DNA from: Kribbella sp. CA-293567
GTDB lineage: Bacteria > Actinomycetota > Actinomycetes > Propionibacteriales > Kribbellaceae
Length of the DNA stretch: 64,000 nt
Assembly: GCF_027627575.1 (NCBI RefSeq)
Contig: NZ_CP114065.1
Coordinates: 2,728,001-2,792,000, forward strand
Direction: 5' to 3'
The position numbers were made by a program, and so were the translations under genes. Numbering within the stretch: position 1 is the stretch's first letter; each line of letters begins with the position of its first letter. The notes beneath the pieces were generated by a model. The model was not told the DNA's origin. It ran no database searches and saw only the letters and a program-made list of their open reading frames with translations. Positions 42,405 through 52,394 of this stretch are shown one piece after another.

Positions 42405-43904
42405 ATGACGACCCATTCGAACGCATACGACGAGCCCGCCGACGTCGACCTCGACCTGACCCAGGACGACGTGCTCGACGACGAGGAGACTGACTCGTCG
42501 TCGGGTTACGGACGCGACTATTCCGCCGAGGAGAGCACCGAAGGCCTCGAGCTGGAGGAACGCCAGGCGCTGCGGCGCGTGGTCGGGATGTCCACCGAGC
42601 TGACCGACATCAGCGAGGTCGAGTACCGCAAGCTGCTGCTGGAGCGCGTGCTGCTGGTCGGTGTGTGGACCGACGGCAGTGCCGAGGACGCCGAGAACTC
42701 GCTGGCCGAGCTGAAGCTGCTCGCCGAGACCGCGGGGTCGGAGGTGCTCGACGGCGTGATCCAGCGGCGCAAGAAGCCCGACCCGGCCACCTACATCGGT
42801 AGCGGCAAGGTGTCCGATCTGCGCAACCTGGTCGCCGCTCTGGGCGCCGACACGGTGATCGCCGACGGTGAGCTCGCGCCGGCCCAGCTGAGGAACCTGG
42901 AAGACAAGCTGAAGGTCAAGGTGGTCGACCGGACCGCGCTGATCCTCGACATCTTCGCCCAGCACGCGAAGAGCAAGGAAGGCAAGGCCCAGGTCGAGCT
43001 GGCCCAGCTGCAGTACATGAAGCAGCGCCTGCGTGGCTGGGGTGGAAACCTGTCCCGCCAGGCCGGTGGCCGGGTCGGTGCGGCCGGTGGCGGTATCGGT
43101 GGCCGTGGTCCTGGTGAGACCAAGATCGAGACCGACCGGCGCCGGATCAACACCAAGATCGCCAAGCTGCGGCGTGAGCTGAAGGACCTGAAGGGCACCC
43201 GCTCGACGATGCGCCAGGAGCGTCGCCGGCACTCGATCCCGTCGGTCGCGATCGCGGGCTACACCAACGCGGGCAAGTCCTCCCTGCTCAACAACATGAC
43301 GAACGCCGGCGTCCTGGTCGAGAACGCGCTGTTCGCGACCCTGGACCCGACCACCCGGCGGACGACCACGTCCGACGGCCGGGTCTACACCTTCACCGAC
43401 ACCGTCGGGTTCGTCCGGCACCTGCCGCACGACATCGTCGAGGCGTTCCGCTCGACGCTGGAGGAGGTGGCCGACGCGGACCTGCTGCTGCACGTGGTGG
43501 ACGGTTCGCACCCGGACCCGGTCTCCCAGATCAACGCGGTCCGCGAGGTGCTCAGCGAGATCGGTGCCTCCGACGTCCCGGAGATCATCGTGATCAACAA
43601 GAGCGACCTGGCCGATCCGCTGGCGCTGGCTCCGATCCTGCACCGGGAGACCGGCGCGATCGTGGTCTCCGCGCACACCGGCGACGGGATCGACAAGCTG
43701 CGCGCCCTGGTCGAGGCTTCGCTGCCGAGCCCGGACGTCGCGGTGGAGCTGCTGCTGCCCTACGACCGCGGCGACCTGGTCTCCCGGATCCACTCCGAGG
43801 GCGCGGTCGACCAGCTCGAGCACACGGCCGACGGCACCAGGCTGACCGCCCGGGTGCACGCCGACCTGGCCGGCGACCTGACGCAGTACGCCGTCATCGC
43901 CTGA
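42405..43904 (+). CDS. hflX: Ribosome-associated GTPase HflX
   Basis: HflX splits or rescues stalled ribosomes under stress. The 499-residue protein has an acidic N-terminal extension (about 70 residues), the HflX N-domain (LLVGVWTD, DPATYIGSGKV, AQLRNLEDKL), the glycine-rich GPGETKIETDRRRI hallmark, then G1 GYTNAGKSSLLN (about 285), G3 DTVGF and G4 NKSD. GGAAGG precedes the ATG. It follows dapF in the same orientation, a common actinobacterial pair. Confidence 0.95.
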   Translation: MTTHSNAYDEPADVDLDLTQDDVLDDEETDSSSGYGRDYSAEESTEGLELEERQALRRVVGMSTELTDISEVEYRKLLLERVLLVGVWTDGSAEDAENSLAELKLLAETAGSEVLDGVIQRRKKPDPATYIGSGKVSDLRNLVAALGADTVIADGELAPAQLRNLEDKLKVKVVDRTALILDIFAQHAKSKEGKAQVELAQLQYMKQRLRGWGGNLSRQAGGRVGAAGGGIGGRGPGETKIETDRRRINTKIAKLRRELKDLKGTRSTMRQERRRHSIPSVAIAGYTNAGKSSLLNNMTNAGVLVENALFATLDPTTRRTTTSDGRVYTFTDTVGFVRHLPHDIVEAFRSTLEEVADADLLLHVVDGSHPDPVSQINAVREVLSEIGASDVPEIIVINKSDLADPLALAPILHRETGAIVVSAHTGDGIDKLRALVEASLPSPDVAVELLLPYDRGDLVSRIHSEGAVDQLEHTADGTRLTARVHADLAGDLTQYAVIA

Positions 43905-43969
43905 CCCGCGAAGCTCGCAGTACAGCACCGAGCAACGCGGTAGAGCACCAAGCACGCGGTACAGAACGG

Positions 43970-44007
43970 ACCAGCGGCCCCCGGGAAACCTCCCGGGGGC
44001 CGCTGGT
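43970..44007. terminator. Strong terminator between hflX and the M6 protease gene
   Basis: Perfect 17-bp arms (43970-43986 and 43991-44007) with loop AACC between convergent genes. Upstream, 43917-43967 holds three imperfect 19-bp repeats. Confidence 0.85.
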
Positions 44008-44021
44008 TTGCCGTGCGGTGA

Positions 44022-46406
44022 TCACTTGCGGGTGGAGATCCGCACCTTGACCGTGTTCTTGTCCCGCGAGGTGACCCGGATGTTGACGCCGTTGTTCGGC
44101 ACCTTCACACCGGCCTGCGGCTGCTGCGCGTACCAGTAGGTCAGTCCGTCGTTGAACAGCGGCTGACCGTCCTGACCGCGGATGTAGCTGGGCTGACCGT
44201 TCAGGTGCAGAGTGAACGAGTCGGCCTTCTCGAGCCCGAAGGGTGCGTCGTATCCGCCGACCCGCGGACGCCAGATGCCACCGTCGAGACGGTTGATCGG
44301 GGTCGGGTGCGAGTCGATCGGCAGGATGAGGCCCTCACCGGGGTGCTGGTTGGTGTTGTTGTTGTTCTGCGAGGTGTCCCAGTACCAGATCAGCAGGCCG
44401 TCCTGGTACGGGAAGTGCTCCACCTTGTCGGGCGCCGTGCTGGCCCAGCCGAAGTTGTACGGCCCGGTCTTCAGGTGCTCGTCGTAGGAGACGTAGTTGA
44501 TGTGCGAGGCGATGTAGTAGTTGTCGTACGCCGTGGTCAGCGTCGACCCGACCGAGCTGAAGCCGTTCAGCGTCCAGCCCTCCGGCGTTGCCTCCGCACC
44601 CGAAGCCAGCACCGTGGTGGCGCCGTTGGTCACCAAGATGTCGTCGGCGTAGAAGCCGAAGCCACCCGTGTTCGCGTCGGTGGTGTAGCGGAACTGCAGG
44701 CCGATCGTCTTGCCGGCGTAGGCCGACAGGTCGAAGGTGGCCGGCTTCCAGCCGTTGGAGTTGCCGTCGATGCCGTTGCCCTCGGCCGGGTTGGTGATGT
44801 TGCCGGCGATCGGCTTGAAGCCGGTGCCGTCGTTCACCTCGACGTAGGCGTAGTCGCAGGCGGTGGTGTCACAGTCCTCGATCTGCCAGTTCGCCTGGAA
44901 GGTCAGGGAGGTGGTGCCGGCCGGAACAGCGACCTGGCGGTTCATCGTCCGGGTGAAGTTGTCGCCCCGGCCGCTCCACCAGCTCTTCGCGCCGACTGCC
45001 GGCGGCTCGAGCGGCGAGGTGACGTTCTTCTTCGGCAGCGTCACGACGACGGCCTGCGGCTGCTTGGTGTTGTACTCGTGCGGGCCGAGCTCGAGCTTGC
45101 GCTCCTGACCGGCAGCGACGATCTCGTAGTCCAGCCAGCCGAGCTGCAGCTTGTCCCACGCGCCGAGGTCGGCAGCCTGCTCGCCGATCCCGCCGTCAGA
45201 GGGCTTGCCGACCCGGCTCTGGGCCATGATCGTCCACCAGTTCACGCCGTTCTCGATGGCGGGACCGGAGGTGTCGTAGTGGTCCGGCAGACCGAGGTCG
45301 TGGCCGAACTCGTGGGCGAAGACGCTGATGCCGCCGTTCTCCGGCTGGATCGTGTAGTCGCCGACCCACAGGCCGGTGTCGCCGATCTGCGCGCCACCGA
45401 TCGGGTTGTTGGCCGGGCCGCCCGGGAATCCGGCGTACCAGCGGTGCGACCAGATGGCGTCCTCACCCTGGATCGGGTCACCATCGGCCTGGTCGCCACC
45501 GGAGTGGACGATCTGGAAGTGGTCGATGAAGCCGTCGGGCTCGTTGAAGTTGCCGTCACCGTCGAAGTCGTAGCGGTCCCAGACGTCGAACGACGCCAGG
45601 TCGGCCTTGATCTGCGCGGTGGTGCGGCCGGCGGCCTTCTGGTCCGTGACCCACTGGTTGACCGAGTCCGCGACCAGGTTCCAGGTGTTGTTGCAGACGT
45701 TGCCCGCACACGGCTTGCCGTTGGACCGGCCGTACCGGGCCTCGTTGTACTTGACCTTGACCCAGTCGGTGACCAGACCGTCGACGCTGTACCGGCCCGA
45801 GGACTGCTTCTCGTAGTACTTCTTCACGGAGTTGCCGCTACCGAAGTACATGTCCTGGAAGTGCTGGCGGTTGTAGTCGGCCTGCCAGACGGTGGAGTTG
45901 TCCACCGAGCGGTCCGGCTCGGGGATCGCGTTGTGCAGCGGTCCCTCGTAGGTGGTCGGACCGGGGATGGTCGCGTTGATGTCCTCGTCGGGGAAGCTCG
46001 GGTGCCGCTCGTTGCCGAACTCGGCGAGGACGACGAAGATCTTGTCGGTCTTCTCGCGGCTCAGCTCGACGTACTCGTCGACCTTGACCTTCTTGCCGGC
46101 GGCGCTCTTCTGGCCCTTCGCGAAGCCGGCGGTCTTGGTCTTGGTGCCGAGCTTCACCACCGTGCTGGCGCCGCGCTTCTCCGCCTTGGCCGTGCCGTTG
46201 AGGACCTTCGTCAGCGCCTGCTCGCGCAGGTCACGGCGCTTCTCCTCGAGCGGGTTGGGCAGCTCGTCCGACGTCGATGCGGGCTCACTGGCGGCCGGTG
46301 CCCCACCGGCGGCCTGGGGCTGAGCGGCGTTACCGGCTGAGGCCATGCTCAAGCCGAACGTCGTCGCCAGAGCCAGGCTGAACAGCCCGGCAGATACTTT
46401 GCGCAC
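44022..46406 (-). CDS. Secreted M6-family (immune inhibitor A-like) metalloprotease
   Basis: The 794-residue precursor has a signal peptide after the GTG at 46406 (preceded by GGGAGGG), a propeptide, and a catalytic domain with the zinc motif HEFGH at about residue 364 (FAHEFGHDLGLPDHYD). The C-terminal part has MAM/jelly-roll-like segments (WQIEDCDTTACDYAYVEVNDG, YAGKTIGLQFRYTTD) as in immune inhibitor A. It degrades external proteins. It is divergent from a two-component system, which may control it. The open frame continues further upstream, but the ribosome binding site decides for 46406. Confidence 0.9.
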   Translation of the reverse strand: MRKVSAGLFSLALATTFGLSMASAGNAAQPQAAGGAPAASEPASTSDELPNPLEEKRRDLREQALTKVLNGTAKAEKRGASTVVKLGTKTKTAGFAKGQKSAAGKKVKVDEYVELSREKTDKIFVVLAEFGNERHPSFPDEDINATIPGPTTYEGPLHNAIPEPDRSVDNSTVWQADYNRQHFQDMYFGSGNSVKKYYEKQSSGRYSVDGLVTDWVKVKYNEARYGRSNGKPCAGNVCNNTWNLVADSVNQWVTDQKAAGRTTAQIKADLASFDVWDRYDFDGDGNFNEPDGFIDHFQIVHSGGDQADGDPIQGEDAIWSHRWYAGFPGGPANNPIGGAQIGDTGLWVGDYTIQPENGGISVFAHEFGHDLGLPDHYDTSGPAIENGVNWWTIMAQSRVGKPSDGGIGEQAADLGAWDKLQLGWLDYEIVAAGQERKLELGPHEYNTKQPQAVVVTLPKKNVTSPLEPPAVGAKSWWSGRGDNFTRTMNRQVAVPAGTTSLTFQANWQIEDCDTTACDYAYVEVNDGTGFKPIAGNITNPAEGNGIDGNSNGWKPATFDLSAYAGKTIGLQFRYTTDANTGGFGFYADDILVTNGATTVLASGAEATPEGWTLNGFSSVGSTLTTAYDNYYIASHINYVSYDEHLKTGPYNFGWASTAPDKVEHFPYQDGLLIWYWDTSQNNNNTNQHPGEGLILPIDSHPTPINRLDGGIWRPRVGGYDAPFGLEKADSFTLHLNGQPSYIRGQDGQPLFNDGLTYWYAQQPQAGVKVPNNGVNIRVTSRDKNTVKVRISTRK

Positions 46407-46525
46407 GATTCCCTCCCTGTACTGAAAAGCACGTCGCGCTTGGTGACGCAACGTGTTCATGGCTCCCCCGAGCGTGGTACTTCTGCGCGACAGTACGGGG
46501 AAATGCGGCATTGCTGAAGTGGTTC

Positions 46526-46539
46526 CGGAAAAATTTCCG
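46526..46539. promoter_or_regulatory. Palindromic site between the M6 protease and two-component genes
   Basis: CGGAAA and TTTCCG arms spaced by AA lie in the 238-bp divergent promoter region. It may bind the response regulator; no experiment or second copy supports this here. Confidence 0.3.
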
Positions 46540-46644
46540 TGCAACAGCGGGGAATCATGCGTGTACGCAATAGGTAAGACCACTCGCTCCACTGGAGTAG
46601 GGCCACGCAGGGTCGCGACCGGCCGAATTGGCACACTGTCCGCC

Positions 46645-47799
46645 ATGGAAGCCTCGCGCGCCGACGCCGGCCGCTCCCGTGGCGACGCGGTGGACCTGAT
46701 GCTGCCGCTGTGGCGCGCGCTGGTGGTCTTCCGGGTGATCACCTGGATATTCGCCTGTTTCGGTGTCTGGACCCGTTGGGACGGTATTCACCGGCCGTCC
46801 GGCGCGGTCATTCAGCTGGCCGTGATGGGACTTTGGACCATTGTCGCGTCGATCGGTTACAGCAGGCATTGGGGCCGTCGCAATACGCGACTGGCTTTTG
46901 CCGATCTGATCGTCACTGTGGGTTGTATGTTCCTCACGCTCCTGGCTCAGCCGCTGCTCGACATCCGCGCCGGTGCGTCCGTGCTGACGTCGGTCTGGGC
47001 CGCCGGACCGGTGCTGGCACTGGCGATCTCTCGTGGCCGTGACGGTGGTCTGCTCGGTGCGGCGACGATCAGCCTCGCTCTGCTGTCGCTGCGCGGCGTC
47101 GACAACGCGGCCAAGATCCTGAGCAACGTCCAGTTGCTGCTCGTCGCCGGCCTGGTCGTCGGGTACGCCGCCAGCACGATGCGCAAGGCGACCTCGAGAC
47201 TGCGCGCCGCCATCGCCGCCGAGAGCGCGACCGCCGAGCGACTCAGGCTCAGCCGGTCCATCCACGACGGCGTGCTCCAGGTGCTCGCCCAGGTGCAGCG
47301 CCGTGGCAACGCTATCGGCGGCGAGGCGGTCGAGCTGGCCTCGCTGGCCGCCGAGCAGGAGGTGGCCCTGCGAACCCTGATGGCCACCCGGCCGGTCACC
47401 GGCGACCGCGGCCGGATCGACCTCTGCATGTTGCTCCTGCCGCTGGCAACCACTCGCGTGGACGTCGTCGTACCGGCGGACCAGGTGTTGTTGCCTACGG
47501 AGAAGGCGACCGAACTGGTGGCGGTCATCAAAGAGGCGTTGAGCAACGTCGGCAAGCACGCCGGTCCGGACGCTCAGGCGTGGGTGGTGGTCGAGGACCT
47601 CGGTACCGAGGTGTTGCTGTCGATCCGCGACGATGGGGTCGGGACGACGGTGGACCGGCTGGCCGGGGAGCGGTCCGACGGCCACCTCGGCGTCAGCCAG
47701 TCGATCCGCGGCCGGATCACCGATCTGGGCGGCAGTGTGACAGTGCGGACCGCCCCGGGCGAAGGCACCGAGTGGGAGATGAAGGTGGGAACGGGATGA
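46645..47799 (+). CDS. Membrane sensor histidine kinase (HisKA_3/NarL-partner type)
   Basis: The 384-residue product has about five or six membrane segments in residues 20-180 (VVFRVITWIFACFGVWT, LAVMGLWTIVASIGY and more). A dimerisation/phosphoacceptor helix with RLSRSIHDGVLQVLAQV follows (the His in SIHDG), then a HATPase_c domain with EALSNVGKHAG (N box) and DDGVGTT. The layout resembles MacS-type kinases. Its stop overlaps the response-regulator start (ATGA). Confidence 0.88.
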   Translation: MEASRADAGRSRGDAVDLMLPLWRALVVFRVITWIFACFGVWTRWDGIHRPSGAVIQLAVMGLWTIVASIGYSRHWGRRNTRLAFADLIVTVGCMFLTLLAQPLLDIRAGASVLTSVWAAGPVLALAISRGRDGGLLGAATISLALLSLRGVDNAAKILSNVQLLLVAGLVVGYAASTMRKATSRLRAAIAAESATAERLRLSRSIHDGVLQVLAQVQRRGNAIGGEAVELASLAAEQEVALRTLMATRPVTGDRGRIDLCMLLLPLATTRVDVVVPADQVLLPTEKATELVAVIKEALSNVGKHAGPDAQAWVVVEDLGTEVLLSIRDDGVGTTVDRLAGERSDGHLGVSQSIRGRITDLGGSVTVRTAPGEGTEWEMKVGTG

Positions 47800-48434
47800 C
47801 GCGGGTGATGATCGTCGACGACCACCCGATGTGGCGCGAAGGCGTCGCGCGGGATCTCGGCAGTCGCGGGTACGACGTCTGCGCGACCGCCTCCGACGTG
47901 GGCGGCGCGATCAGGATCGCCCTGGCGACCCGGCCGGACGTGGTGGTGATGGACCTCCAGCTCGGCGAGGGTTCCGGCGTCGACGCGACCAGGGAGATCA
48001 CCGCAGCGCTGCCGGACACTCGGGTGCTGGTGCTGTCGGCCAGCGCCGAGCAGGCCGACGTACTGGCTGCTGTGAAGAACGGTGCCTCGGGCTATCTGGT
48101 GAAGTCGGCGTCGCTGGAGGAGTTCGACGACGCGGTACGGCGTACCGCCGAGGGCGACGCCGTCTTCAGTGCCGGACTCGCCGGCTTGCTGCTGGGGGAG
48201 TACAGGCGGCTCGGTGCCGGGCCAGAGGTGCCGCAGCTGACTGAGCGAGAGACTGAAGTACTACGCCTGGTGGCACGCGGGCTGACTGCCCGGCAGATCG
48301 CCACGAGGCTGGTGCTGTCGCATCGGACCGTCGAGAACCACGTACAGAACACACTGCGGAAGCTGCAGCTCCACAACCGGGCCGAGCTCGTCCGCTACGC
48401 GATAGAGCACGGCATCGACGAAGGCGAGCACTAA
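47796..48434 (+). CDS. NarL/LuxR-family response regulator
   Basis: The 212-residue product has a receiver domain (VMIVDDHPMWREGV, phosphoacceptor Asp in VVVMDLQLGEG, the Lys in YLVKSASLEE) and a LuxR HTH (LTERETEVLRLVARGLTARQIA, LSHRTVENHVQNTLRKL). It pairs with the upstream kinase by ATGA coupling. Likely targets include the divergent M6 protease gene, by inference. A palindromic hairpin follows. Confidence 0.92.
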   Translation: MTRVMIVDDHPMWREGVARDLGSRGYDVCATASDVGGAIRIALATRPDVVVMDLQLGEGSGVDATREITAALPDTRVLVLSASAEQADVLAAVKNGASGYLVKSASLEEFDDAVRRTAEGDAVFSAGLAGLLLGEYRRLGAGPEVPQLTERETEVLRLVARGLTARQIATRLVLSHRTVENHVQNTLRKLQLHNRAELVRYAIEHGIDEGEH

Positions 48435-48440
48435 CCACGC

Positions 48441-48479
48441 GTACGCCGTACCGGCTGGGGCGGAGCCGGTACGGCGTAC
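48441..48479. terminator. Hairpin terminator between the response regulator and subtilase genes
   Basis: Perfect 16-bp arms (48441-48456 and 48464-48479) with a 7-nt loop between convergent genes. Confidence 0.8.
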
Positions 48480-48490
48480 TCAGGTGCGGA

Positions 48491-49684
<1,194 letters not shown>

Positions 49685-49974
49685 GGTTCCTCCTCAAGGA
49701 ACTATCACCCACCGGGGCGGAGGGGTGATCACACTCGGTCCGTGAGTGACTACGGAGCGAGTGGATGAGAAGTTAGGGCCTGTCGCCTGACAGGTCAATC
49801 ACTTCTGCTGCGCGGTGATGCCATGGCACTGGGCTGACAGAGCCGCGCCGCCGTCGCACCCCCCGGGGATGACCGCCGACTTGCGCCCGTTCGTAGACTG
49901 TGCGTTCCACGCCCAGTGGAATGCTCTGTGTCACGACACCCACACCGTGGGTGCCCACTCTTCGGAGGCTCTTG

Positions 49975-52275
49975 GTGAACCGGTCGTCCCTGGTCCGCGC
50001 GCTGTTCGCGTTCCTCGTTTTCGCGGCGTCGACGTACGTCGTCCTGACGGCCAAGCCCGAACTCGGGCTCGACCTGCGCGGCGGTACCCAGATCGTCCTG
50101 GAGGCGAGCGACTCGCCGACGGTGAAGGCGAACAAGGAGACCACCGACAAGTCGCTGGAGGTACTGCGCCGCCGGATCGACGCCCTCGGCGTCAGTGAGC
50201 CGAGCGTGACCCGGCAGGGTGAGAAGCGGATCATCGTCGAACTGCCCGGCGTGCAGGACCCGCGCGAGGCGGCCAAGGTGATCGGCAAGACCGCCCAGCT
50301 GTCCTTCCACCAGGTGCTCGACCTGGTCGAGGCCAAGCCGGCCAAGCCCGCGGCGGGCGAGCTCTACCTGAAGAACGACAACGGGCCCGGGTTCCTCCGG
50401 CTGGCCAAGCTCGCGATGACCGGCGAGAAGATCAGCGGCGCGGACGGCCTGATCGACCCGCAGCAGGCCGCGCAGGGCTGGTTCGTCCAGATGGACTTCA
50501 AGGACGACGGCGGCAAGATCTGGGCGAACATCACCGGCAAGGCCGCCTGCGAGCCGGTCAACACCCCGAAGCGCCAGGTCGCGATCGTCCTCGACAACGA
50601 GGTGATCAGCGCCCCGCAGGTGGACCCGAACGGCGGCACCCAGCTCTGCAACATCGGCATCGTCGGTGGCCAGAGCACGATCACCGGCTCCTTCACCGAG
50701 GCACAGGCCAAGGATCTGGCCGCGCTGATCGAGGGCGGCGCGCTGCCGGTCCCGGTCCAGGTCATCGACCAGCGCGTCGTCGGTCCGTCGCTGGGCAAGG
50801 ACGCGATCCAGGCGAGCGCGATGGCCGGCCTGATCGGCGTCGCGCTGACCGCGCTGTTCATCACCATCGTCTACCGGCTGGTCGGCCTGATGGCCGTGAT
50901 CGGCCTGATCGCCTACGCCGGCATGTCGTACGCCGTACTGACGCTGCTGGGCGCCACCTTGACCCTGCCCGGTCTGGCCGGCTTCGTGCTCGCCATCGGC
51001 ATGGCGGTCGACGCCAACGTGCTGGTCTTCGAGCGAGCCCGCGAGGACTACATCGGCGGGCGCACCGACGGGCTGGGGAGATCTCTGCGCAGCGGTTTCC
51101 AGAACGCGCTCTCCGCGATCGCCGACTCCAACATCACCACGCTGCTCGCGGCCGGACTGCTGTTCTTCCTGGCCGCCGGACCGGTCCGGGGCTTCGGTGT
51201 GACGCTGAGCATCGGTGTGGTGGCCTCGATGCTGTCCGCCCTCGTCATCACCCGGGTGCTGGCCGAGTTCTTCGTCTCCCGCAAGTTCGTCATGAAGCGG
51301 CCCGCGCTGAGCGGTATCGCCGGCCACGGCCGGGTGCGGACCTGGCTGGAGGCGAAGAAGCCGCCGCTGATGAAGCACAGCCGCCGCTGGCTGGTCATCA
51401 CGGCTGCCGCGATCGTCATCAGCCTCGCCGGAATCGGTATCCGCGGGCTGAACCTCGGCATCGAGTTCACCGGCGGCCGGTTGCTCGAGGTGAGCACGGC
51501 CCAGCAGATCACCCCGGACCAGGCCCGCGCCGCGGTGGCCGAGGCCGGCTACCCCAACGCCGTGGTCCAGTCCTCCGGTGCCGACGACATCACCGTCCGG
51601 ACCGGCACCATCACCGACGACGAGACCGAGAAGATCCGCGAGTCGATCTCCCGGATCGGCGGCGGCACCGAACTGATCCGCAACGAGAGCATCGGCCCGT
51701 CGCTGGGCAGCGAACTGCGGAACAAGGCGCTGATCGCGCTCGGTGTCGCCCTGCTGGCGCAGTTGGCGTACCTGGCGATCCGGTTCCGCTGGACCTTCGG
51801 CGCCGGCGCCGTCCTGGCCCTGCTGCAGAACGTGGCCGTCGTGATCGGTGTCTTCGCCTGGACCGGCAAACCGGTCGACGGCATCTTCCTGGCCGCGATG
51901 CTGACCATCATCGGTTACACGGTCAACGACTCGGTCGTCGTCTTCGACCGGATCCGGGAGACCCGCAACGCGCGGGCCACCGACGCGCTGGGTCCGGTGA
52001 TCGACACCGCGATCATCAACGTGCTGCCGCGGACGATCAACACCGGTATCAGCACGCTGTTCATCCTGACCGCGTTGCTGTTCCTCGGCGGCGACTCGCT
52101 CAGCGACTTCGCGCTCGCGCTACTGATCGGCATCCTGGTCGGCACCTACTCCTCCAACCTGACCGCGGCGCCGCTGCTGGTCGAGCTGGAGAAGCGGTAC
52201 CCGGCCCCGCCGCCTCGGCCCAAGGCCAAGCAGCGTGACCGCGACGCCGAACCGGACCGCGGCGCCGTCGTCTGA
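49975..52275 (+). CDS. secDF: Fused protein-export membrane protein SecDF
   Basis: SecD and SecF use the proton gradient to help SecYEG-exported proteins leave the membrane. Here one 766-residue chain carries both. The SecD half has LGLDLRGGTQIVLEA and six membrane segments with GMAVDANVLVFERAREDY. The SecF half starts near residue 475 with LNLGIEFTGGRLLEV and has NDSVVVFDRIRETR. The GTG at 49975 is set by CGGAGG six bases upstream. Actinobacteria usually also hold separate secD and secF genes elsewhere, so this may be the extra fused paralogue. Confidence 0.92.
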   Translation: MNRSSLVRALFAFLVFAASTYVVLTAKPELGLDLRGGTQIVLEASDSPTVKANKETTDKSLEVLRRRIDALGVSEPSVTRQGEKRIIVELPGVQDPREAAKVIGKTAQLSFHQVLDLVEAKPAKPAAGELYLKNDNGPGFLRLAKLAMTGEKISGADGLIDPQQAAQGWFVQMDFKDDGGKIWANITGKAACEPVNTPKRQVAIVLDNEVISAPQVDPNGGTQLCNIGIVGGQSTITGSFTEAQAKDLAALIEGGALPVPVQVIDQRVVGPSLGKDAIQASAMAGLIGVALTALFITIVYRLVGLMAVIGLIAYAGMSYAVLTLLGATLTLPGLAGFVLAIGMAVDANVLVFERAREDYIGGRTDGLGRSLRSGFQNALSAIADSNITTLLAAGLLFFLAAGPVRGFGVTLSIGVVASMLSALVITRVLAEFFVSRKFVMKRPALSGIAGHGRVRTWLEAKKPPLMKHSRRWLVITAAAIVISLAGIGIRGLNLGIEFTGGRLLEVSTAQQITPDQARAAVAEAGYPNAVVQSSGADDITVRTGTITDDETEKIRESISRIGGGTELIRNESIGPSLGSELRNKALIALGVALLAQLAYLAIRFRWTFGAGAVLALLQNVAVVIGVFAWTGKPVDGIFLAAMLTIIGYTVNDSVVVFDRIRETRNARATDALGPVIDTAIINVLPRTINTGISTLFILTALLFLGGDSLSDFALALLIGILVGTYSSNLTAAPLLVELEKRYPAPPPRPKAKQRDRDAEPDRGAVV

Positions 52276-52280
52276 CCCGC

Positions 52281-52314
52281 ACTGCCCCCGGCCATCACGA
52301 TGGCCGGGGGCAGT
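52281..52314 (+). terminator. Hairpin terminator after secDF
   Basis: Perfect 16-bp arms (52281-52296 and 52299-52314) follow the stop. TCTGCG follows. Confidence 0.8.
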
Positions 52315-52394
52315 TCTGCGTTCACCGGAGGTTCGTCCACAGGCCGGCCGGTCGGGCTTCGGTGAATGTCCGTGGCTGCGGCTAGGGTGATGCG

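Noticed and set aside
43917..43967. Three imperfect 19-bp repeats after hflX, considered as a CRISPR-like or regulator site
   Set aside because: Too short, directly joined without spacers, and followed by an ordinary terminator.
49704..49739. 7-bp inverted repeat upstream of the subtilase start
   Set aside because: Weak symmetry in GC-rich DNA; no second copy and no known motif.
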